Shown piece by piece: positions 59,015 to 64,000 of a DNA stretch of 64,000 bases; the stretch's first letter is position 1; every line of letters starts with the position of its first letter. Below the pieces are notes generated by a model, which was not told the origin of the DNA, ran no database searches, and was given only the letters and a program-made list of their open reading frames with translations. The stretch covers positions 62,001 to 126,000 of the forward strand of contig NZ_JACBXD010000008.1 in the NCBI RefSeq assembly GCF_013870525.1, read 5' to 3'. Both the position numbers and the translations under genes were made by a program. The DNA comes from Amycolatopsis pittospori (GTDB lineage: Bacteria > Actinomycetota > Actinomycetes > Mycobacteriales > Pseudonocardiaceae).

Positions 59015-62000
59015 TGGATCCGCAAGCGGCGCTCGCGGCTCTGCGCTTCGACTGGGCCGACACACCCGACCATGTGTGGCGTGACTCGCCGTATCACGTC
59101 GACGGTCTGCACGCCGAGGTGCTCGCGTCGGCGAACGCAGGGATCCGGGACGCCGCCGCCAGCGACGGACCGAGCCCGATCGGCCTGGTCCTGCAAGGCC
59201 AGAAAGGCGTCGGGAAGACGCATTTGCTCGGCCTCGTGCGTAAGCAGGCCCATCAGGCACGCGGCTACTTCTTCCTCAACGATCTCACGGCGGGCGACGC
59301 GTTCTGGGAGAACACCGCGGAGGCTTTGCGCCGGGGACTGTCCAGACTGGATGGAGGCGGGGTGGCCCAGCTCACCGGTTTCCTGCGCAGAGTCTGCCTC
59401 CGAGCCAACGTCGATGCGCAGGTCACCAAGAAGATCCTGAGTGGACGTGGCGTGTCGAGGAACGATCTGGACGCCTTCGTCGAAGGGGTGAAGGCCCTCG
59501 ACCGACAGGTCGCGATGGACTGTTCCGACACGGCTCGGGCCCTAGTGCTCTACGCGAGTGAGGACTCCAAGAAGAACTACGTCGGAGACGACTATCTAGG
59601 TGTCTTCCCGGAATCGAAGACCGGGGACCGGAGGAAGTGGGGGATCCGGAACGAGCCCAAGTCGGCGTTGACACAGGTCAGGAACATTACGAGGCTGCTC
59701 GCGTTGACCGGTCCGATCGTCGTCGCCGTCGACCAGCTCGACACCCTGGTGGCCCGGTCCACCGTGGCGACACAGCGAATCAAGGACAGCGACGAGGAGG
59801 ACGTGCTCGTCGCGCAGATCGCGGACGGCTTGATGGGACTGAGGGAGGTGACCCGGCGGACCATGACGGTCCTCGCCTGTCTGCCCCACTCGTGGGAACT
59901 GATCAAGCAGAAGGGTGCGGACACCGTCCCCGACCGGTTCCGTGAGGCCTTGATCCTCGGCCGGGTCACCAACGCGGAGGTGGGCAGGGCACTGGTCGCG
60001 AAACGCCTCGGAGTCGCCTACTCCGCGATGGGATTCGTCCCGCCGCACCCCACCTGGCCGGTGGCGCCTTCGGCGTTCGAAGGCGGATGGGACGAGTTGA
60101 CCCCGCGGGAGATCCTGAAACGGATCGGCGCCCATATCGAAACCTGCCTCCGGTCCGGTCGGATCGTCGAACTGGCCACGTTCGACGAGCAGGGGACGCG
60201 CCCCGCGGTGGTGTCGCGTCCGGTGATGACGGCCGATCGATTCGTGGAACTCGACAAACGGTTCGAAGAGCTGCGATCGGCCGCCGAACCGTCCGCGTTG
60301 AGCGACAAGAACTCCGAGGACAAGGCCATGCCCGTCCTGCTGCACGCGGCACTGCGGGCCTGGATCACGGAAAACGGTAACGACGGAATGGAATGGGGCT
60401 GCGAAGCCAAGAACGACCGGAACGAACTGCACGCACGGCTCACCCACACCTTGGACGAAGCGTCCGATCTCGAAGAGCACTGGGCGTTCCGGGCCATCGC
60501 GGCGCCGCACCATCTTGCGGTGCTGCATCGTTTCCGCAAGGCGCGGTCCGCGGCAGGCCTACGTCGGGGCGTCGAGAACCGTCATCTCATCCTGCTCCGC
60601 AACACGTCGTGGTCGCCGGGGCCGACGACCCAGAAGGAACTCAAAGAGTTCAAGGCCGCGGGCGGACGACACCTGCCACTGTCCGAATCGGATATCCGCA
60701 CGTTCTGGGCGCTGGACCAGATGTTCGCCGAAGGCAGCCGGGAACTCCACGAGTGGCTCGTCGACCGGCGCCCCGCCGGCCGGTCGGAACTGCTGTCCAC
60801 CGTCCTTCCCGAGCCCGCTCCACAATCGGCCCCGAAGCACGTTCCCGACGAGCCCGTCGCACTGCCCGCGGACGGGGAGATCACGCTCGGAACCGCTGTC
60901 GACAGCGGGAAGCCGGTCCGGATCGATCTGACGGCGTTGCGGAAGCACGCCGCGATCTTCGCCGGATCCGGTTCCGGTAAGACGGTTCTGCTGCGGCGGA
61001 TCGTGGAAGAGTGCGCGTTGCAAGGGGTCTCGGCGATCGTGCTGGATCCGAACAACGACCTCGCGCGGCTCGGCGACGCCTGGCCCGAACCGCCCTCGGC
61101 GTGGGGACCGGACGACGCTCAGCTCGCCAAGCGGTACCTGGCCGAGACGGACGTCGTCGTCTGGACTCCCGGACGCGCCACCGGCAGGCCGCTCGCGTTC
61201 CAGCCACTGCCCGATTTCGCGGGTGTGCTCGACGACGAGGACGAGTTCAACGCGGCCGTCGAAGTCGCGGTCGCCACGCTCGCCCCGCAGGTGCGGCTGA
61301 CCGGAAGCACGGCGAAGACCAACATCGGGCTCGCGGTGTTGCGGCAGGCCGTCGTGCACCACGCTCGCACCGGGTCGCGGAGCCTACCGGAACTCATCGA
61401 GGTGCTCGAGGATCTGCCCGACGGCGTGAGCACCTTGAACGACGGGAGGAAGGTGGCGGCCGACCTCGCCGAATGGCTGAAGGCCGCCATGGTCAACGAC
61501 CCTCTTCTCGCCGGAGGCGGTGAACCGGTCGACCCGGCTGTCCTGCTCGCGCCCGGGGAAGGGAAGCGAGCGAGGGTTTCGGTCATCAGCTTCGTCGGCC
61601 TGCCCGGGGAACAGCAGCGCCAGAACTTCGTCAATCAGCTGCAGATGGAGCTTTTCGCCTGGGTCAAAAGGAATCCGGCGGGGGACCGGCCGCTCGGCGC
61701 GTTGTTCGTGATGGACGAGGCACAGACCCTCGCGGCGTCCGGCACCCTCACGGCGAGCACCCGCAGCACGATCGTGCTCGCCTCGCAGGCACGAAAGTAC
61801 GGTCTGGGCCTGCTTTTCGCCACGCAGGCGCCGAAGGGACTGCACAACCAGGTCGTCGGAAACGCCATGACGCAGTTCTTCGGCAGGCTCAACAGTCCCG
61901 CCCAGATCGCCGCGGCCAACGAACTCGCCAGGGCCAAGGGCAGCCCCGTCGACGACATCTCGCGGCTGGAACGTGCGCAGTTCTACGTGGCGGGGGAGGC

Positions 62001-62109
62001 GTTCGGATTCCAGCAGGTGACCACCCCGCTGTGCCTCACCCACCATCCGGCGAGCCCGCTGCGCATCGAGGAGGTGCTCGACCGCGCCCGCGACGACGAA
62101 GACGAGTGA
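59014..62109 (+). CDS. Dual ATPase: ORC/STAND-like module fused to a HerA-type module
   Basis: A 1031-residue protein. First NTPase: P-loop LVLQGQKGVGKTHLLGLV (about 60-77) and Walker B IVVAVDQLDTLV (about 235-246), ORC/STAND-like. Middle: helical region with possible winged helices. Second NTPase: P-loop AAIFAGSGSGKTVLLRRI (about 645-662), Walker B GALFVMDEAQTLA (about 895-907), and later LFATQAPKGLHNQVVGNAMT, of the HerA/FtsK group of hexameric DNA translocases. Such fused ATPases are rare outside defence loci. Start ATG 59014 (or GTG 59011) overlaps the previous stop. It is the probable motor of the operon. Confidence 0.87.
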   Translation: MDPQAALAALRFDWADTPDHVWRDSPYHVDGLHAEVLASANAGIRDAAASDGPSPIGLVLQGQKGVGKTHLLGLVRKQAHQARGYFFLNDLTAGDAFWENTAEALRRGLSRLDGGGVAQLTGFLRRVCLRANVDAQVTKKILSGRGVSRNDLDAFVEGVKALDRQVAMDCSDTARALVLYASEDSKKNYVGDDYLGVFPESKTGDRRKWGIRNEPKSALTQVRNITRLLALTGPIVVAVDQLDTLVARSTVATQRIKDSDEEDVLVAQIADGLMGLREVTRRTMTVLACLPHSWELIKQKGADTVPDRFREALILGRVTNAEVGRALVAKRLGVAYSAMGFVPPHPTWPVAPSAFEGGWDELTPREILKRIGAHIETCLRSGRIVELATFDEQGTRPAVVSRPVMTADRFVELDKRFEELRSAAEPSALSDKNSEDKAMPVLLHAALRAWITENGNDGMEWGCEAKNDRNELHARLTHTLDEASDLEEHWAFRAIAAPHHLAVLHRFRKARSAAGLRRGVENRHLILLRNTSWSPGPTTQKELKEFKAAGGRHLPLSESDIRTFWALDQMFAEGSRELHEWLVDRRPAGRSELLSTVLPEPAPQSAPKHVPDEPVALPADGEITLGTAVDSGKPVRIDLTALRKHAAIFAGSGSGKTVLLRRIVEECALQGVSAIVLDPNNDLARLGDAWPEPPSAWGPDDAQLAKRYLAETDVVVWTPGRATGRPLAFQPLPDFAGVLDDEDEFNAAVEVAVATLAPQVRLTGSTAKTNIGLAVLRQAVVHHARTGSRSLPELIEVLEDLPDGVSTLNDGRKVAADLAEWLKAAMVNDPLLAGGGEPVDPAVLLAPGEGKRARVSVISFVGLPGEQQRQNFVNQLQMELFAWVKRNPAGDRPLGALFVMDEAQTLAASGTLTASTRSTIVLASQARKYGLGLLFATQAPKGLHNQVVGNAMTQFFGRLNSPAQIAAANELARAKGSPVDDISRLERAQFYVAGEAFGFQQVTTPLCLTHHPASPLRIEEVLDRARDDEDE

Positions 62110-62164
62110 AACCGCAGATCCCGTAAGCCTCATTGAACGCGCTCGCTGGGAAGGATTTCGCACC

Positions 62165-64000
62165 ATGGCAGGAATCTTCATCAACGTCCAGGCCGGTGAC
62201 GGCCAGGACCGCACCCTCGACCGGAGTTTGAGTCACGTGTTCGGCCGGAATCCGGGCGGCGCCGCCGATGCCGCCGTGATGGTGGTGCCGATCGGCACCG
62301 GTTGGCTGGAAGATCTCGAAGATCCCGGTAACGAGGTCTTCGAGCGGCTCGCCGACGCCCTGCGAGACGGCACGAAAGTCGTCCCGGTGCTCACCGAAGA
62401 CGCCGCCATGCCCACCGAAAGTGAGCTGCCATCCGAGATCGCCGGCCTCGCGCGCCTGCGGTACCGGCGCCTCGGCCGCAAGACCGCGGAGCAGGACATC
62501 GCGAGCCTGAGCAACGAACTGATCCGGGTCGCGCCGGAGCTGGGAATCGGCGTCGTCAAGGGCCTCGAAGACCTGTCGGAGTGGCTCGATTCCTGGCGGC
62601 ACGCCACGAATCCGGTGCTGCCCGAGGCGTTGCCGATACTCGGCCGTGACCGTGAGGTCGACCGGCTGTGCGCGTGGCTGGACGCCGAGCCGTCGGTGCT
62701 GCCCGTGTACGCCGGCAGCCGTACCGAGGCCGCCGCGTTCGTGGCGACCGCGCTCGCGGCGCACCGGCCGGAACTGCGGGCCGTGCGCGTGTCGACCGAG
62801 GACGGTCTGCGTCATTGCCGTGATCTGGCCGCTCCTTTCGTCGTCGTTGTGGACGGCCCCTCGGCCGAGGTGGGCGCGATCGCCGGCGGTCACGTCGTCG
62901 TGGTGCGGAACACGCCGGACCGGAACGGCGGCGATCTCCTGGTACTGCCCGGAATTCCCCGCGACAAGGCGGCCGAGGCGTTCGCCGCGGCAGGCGTCCC
63001 GCCCGCGGACGCGAACTCGCACGCGGACCAGGCGCGGCGGAGCCTCGGCAGCCTGCGTCGTCGGCTCAGCGTGTCCGACGATCTCCCGAAGTGGGTGAAC
63101 CCGCTCGAGCGCGACCTCGCCGCGCCGCTTCTGCTGATCGGCCGGTGGTCGGCGTTCTCGCCGCAGGACCGGGACGAGATCGCCGCGATCGCAGGGCGGG
63201 AGACCGACGAACTCGACCGGTTCTTCACCAGGTCGGCGTCCGGCGACGACTCGTTGCTGGTCCGGGCCGGGGATCGGTTGGAACTGGCGGATCCGCACGA
63301 CGCCTGGTCTCTCCTCCATGGGCGGCTGAGCGCGCAAGACCTGCGGCGCTGGCACGAGGAGGCCGTCAAGGTGCTCTCGGAGCCGGACCGGACGTGGTCG
63401 CCTGAACTGCGGTACGGCTTGGCGCGGAGCGCGGCCATGCTGGCCTCCGAAGGGAAGACGACGCTCGCCGATGGCGTCACGTGCGCAGACCACGCCGCCC
63501 GCTTCGTCCGGGAGCTTCTGGGGCGGGCCGACGAAGACGCTCAGCTCTGGCGGTCGCTCGACGACGTCCTGCCCCTGCTGGCGGAAGCGGCGCCGCACGA
63601 GTTCCTCGGCGCCGTCGATCGCGCGCTGACCAGCGATCCGTCCCTGCTGCGAACCGCCTTCGACGACATCGACCCGCGCGGCCTCACTGCGGCGCTGGAG
63701 TCGGTCTGCTGGCTGGACGAAGCGCTGCCGATGGTCGTCTCCGTCCTGGCCGAACTGGCGCGAGGTACGGGGGAGGGGCCGCTCGAGTCCTTGGTGACGC
63801 TCGTGCAGCCGTGGCATCCGTACCTGGAGCTGCCGGACGGGCAGCGGACGGCCTTCGTCAAGGCGATCAGCCGTCGTACCCCCGATGTCGGCTGGCGGCT
63901 GGTGCTCGCGCTGCTGGGCGGCCCGCAAGGACATCTGCTCACGAGCCCGCGGCGCCCCCAGGTCCGTCTCGAATGGACGATCCCGGCGCCCTCCGCCACC
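62165..64000 (+). CDS. TIR-like N-terminus plus degenerate STAND-like protein (cut by window edge)
   Basis: At least 612 residues, open to the window end. The N-terminal 125 residues (FERLADALRDGTKVVPVLTE then ELPSEIAGLARLRYRR) have the pattern of a degenerate TIR domain. A second part starts ILGRDREVDRLCAWLDAEPS, the usual STAND lead-in, but the P-loop position reads YAGSRTEAAAF without GKT, so nucleotide binding is probably lost. A helical array follows. Start ATG 62165 has GGAAGGA upstream. It is 55 bp after the HerA gene and is the likely sensor or effector of the operon. Confidence 0.75.
   Translation, partial: MAGIFINVQAGDGQDRTLDRSLSHVFGRNPGGAADAAVMVVPIGTGWLEDLEDPGNEVFERLADALRDGTKVVPVLTEDAAMPTESELPSEIAGLARLRYRRLGRKTAEQDIASLSNELIRVAPELGIGVVKGLEDLSEWLDSWRHATNPVLPEALPILGRDREVDRLCAWLDAEPSVLPVYAGSRTEAAAFVATALAAHRPELRAVRVSTEDGLRHCRDLAAPFVVVVDGPSAEVGAIAGGHVVVVRNTPDRNGGDLLVLPGIPRDKAAEAFAAAGVPPADANSHADQARRSLGSLRRRLSVSDDLPKWVNPLERDLAAPLLLIGRWSAFSPQDRDEIAAIAGRETDELDRFFTRSASGDDSLLVRAGDRLELADPHDAWSLLHGRLSAQDLRRWHEEAVKVLSEPDRTWSPELRYGLARSAAMLASEGKTTLADGVTCADHAARFVRELLGRADEDAQLWRSLDDVLPLLAEAAPHEFLGAVDRALTSDPSLLRTAFDDIDPRGLTAALESVCWLDEALPMVVSVLAELARGTGEGPLESLVTLVQPWHPYLELPDGQRTAFVKAISRRTPDVGWRLVLALLGGPQGHLLTSPRRPQVRLEWTIPAPSAT

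Noticed and set aside
1..64000. CRISPR array, tRNA, rRNA, transposase or integrase
   Set aside because: Intergenic regions hold only palindromes and short 21-bp repeats. No cloverleaf, CRISPR-like spacing or transposase/integrase protein was seen by eye; small RNAs cannot be excluded.
56107..64000. FxSxx-COOH or MoxR-vWA-type ternary conflict system
   Set aside because: None of the complete proteins ends with an FxSxx motif, and no radical-SAM, vWA or MoxR gene is visible inside the window.
56107..64000. BREX, Zorya or restriction-modification system
   Set aside because: No methyltransferase, BrxC/PglZ-like, ZorAB or nuclease gene is present among these genes.

Overview
The window is 64 kb of dense, GC-rich actinomycete chromosome: frequent GTG starts, many ATGA/GTGA gene overlaps, actinobacterial regulator families, and at least one rare TTA codon in a cluster regulator. 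Intergenic palindromes built from a few recurring words suggest Amycolatopsis or a close Pseudonocardiales relative. That is inference from memory and has not been searched.

Region 1 (1-4.0 kb) holds ordinary genes: a DUF2975 membrane protein with its small HTH regulator, a PhnB-like VOC protein, an Excalibur lipoprotein, and a divergent RibD-type reductase/HxlR pair.

Region 2 (4.0-28.1 kb) is a natural-product gene cluster without NRPS or PKS modules. Operon A (4131-17416, 12 genes) encodes an ATP-grasp ligase, a Lys/Orn N-hydroxylase, a cupin, a MetRS-like enzyme, an MFS exporter, a leaderless family-5 substrate-binding protein, a second ATP-grasp ligase, both glutamate mutase-type subunits, an Asp/Asn-tRNA-synthetase-like ligase, an FMN GltS-like barrel and a small barrel protein. 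Operon B (20617-28042, 6 genes) encodes an O-carbamoyltransferase, a DAO-type flavin oxidase, a third ATP-grasp ligase, a DDAH/ArgZ-like arginine hydrolase, a cation/proton antiporter and a clavaminate-synthase-like oxygenase. N-hydroxylase + cupin + MetRS-like + flavin oxidase is the known hydrazine (N-N bond) route, so the product is probably a hydrazine-containing, carbamoylated small peptide-like compound with a mutase-derived amino acid. I recognise no known product. A DNA-binding/NB-ARC regulator (19063-20529, TTA codon 25) lies between the operons, and a shared 36-37 bp motif precedes the first gene of each.

Region 3 (28.4-36 kb) looks like a general-stress regulon. Genes for a FUSC membrane protein, a GCS2-type ligase, a universal stress protein and a STAS protein, among others, carry GTTT-N15-17-GGGTA-type (SigB-like) promoters. 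Four of them start 8-10 nt after the -10 box and are probably leaderless.

Region 4 (36-64 kb) is a conflict/signalling island. It has four SEFIR proteins, a TIR-NB-ARC-TPR protein, a TIR protein, two divergent TIR-like proteins, a Ser/Thr kinase, a SEFIR-pseudokinase fusion, a DNA2/NAM7-type helicase, two sigma factors and an XRE-NB-ARC-TPR regulator. It ends in an operon (56107 to beyond 64000) of TIR, KGGVGR ATPase, a possible winged-helix protein, a dual ORC-like/HerA ATPase and a TIR-like protein. This operon is the best candidate for an undescribed immune system. I saw no tRNA, rRNA, CRISPR array or transposase gene.
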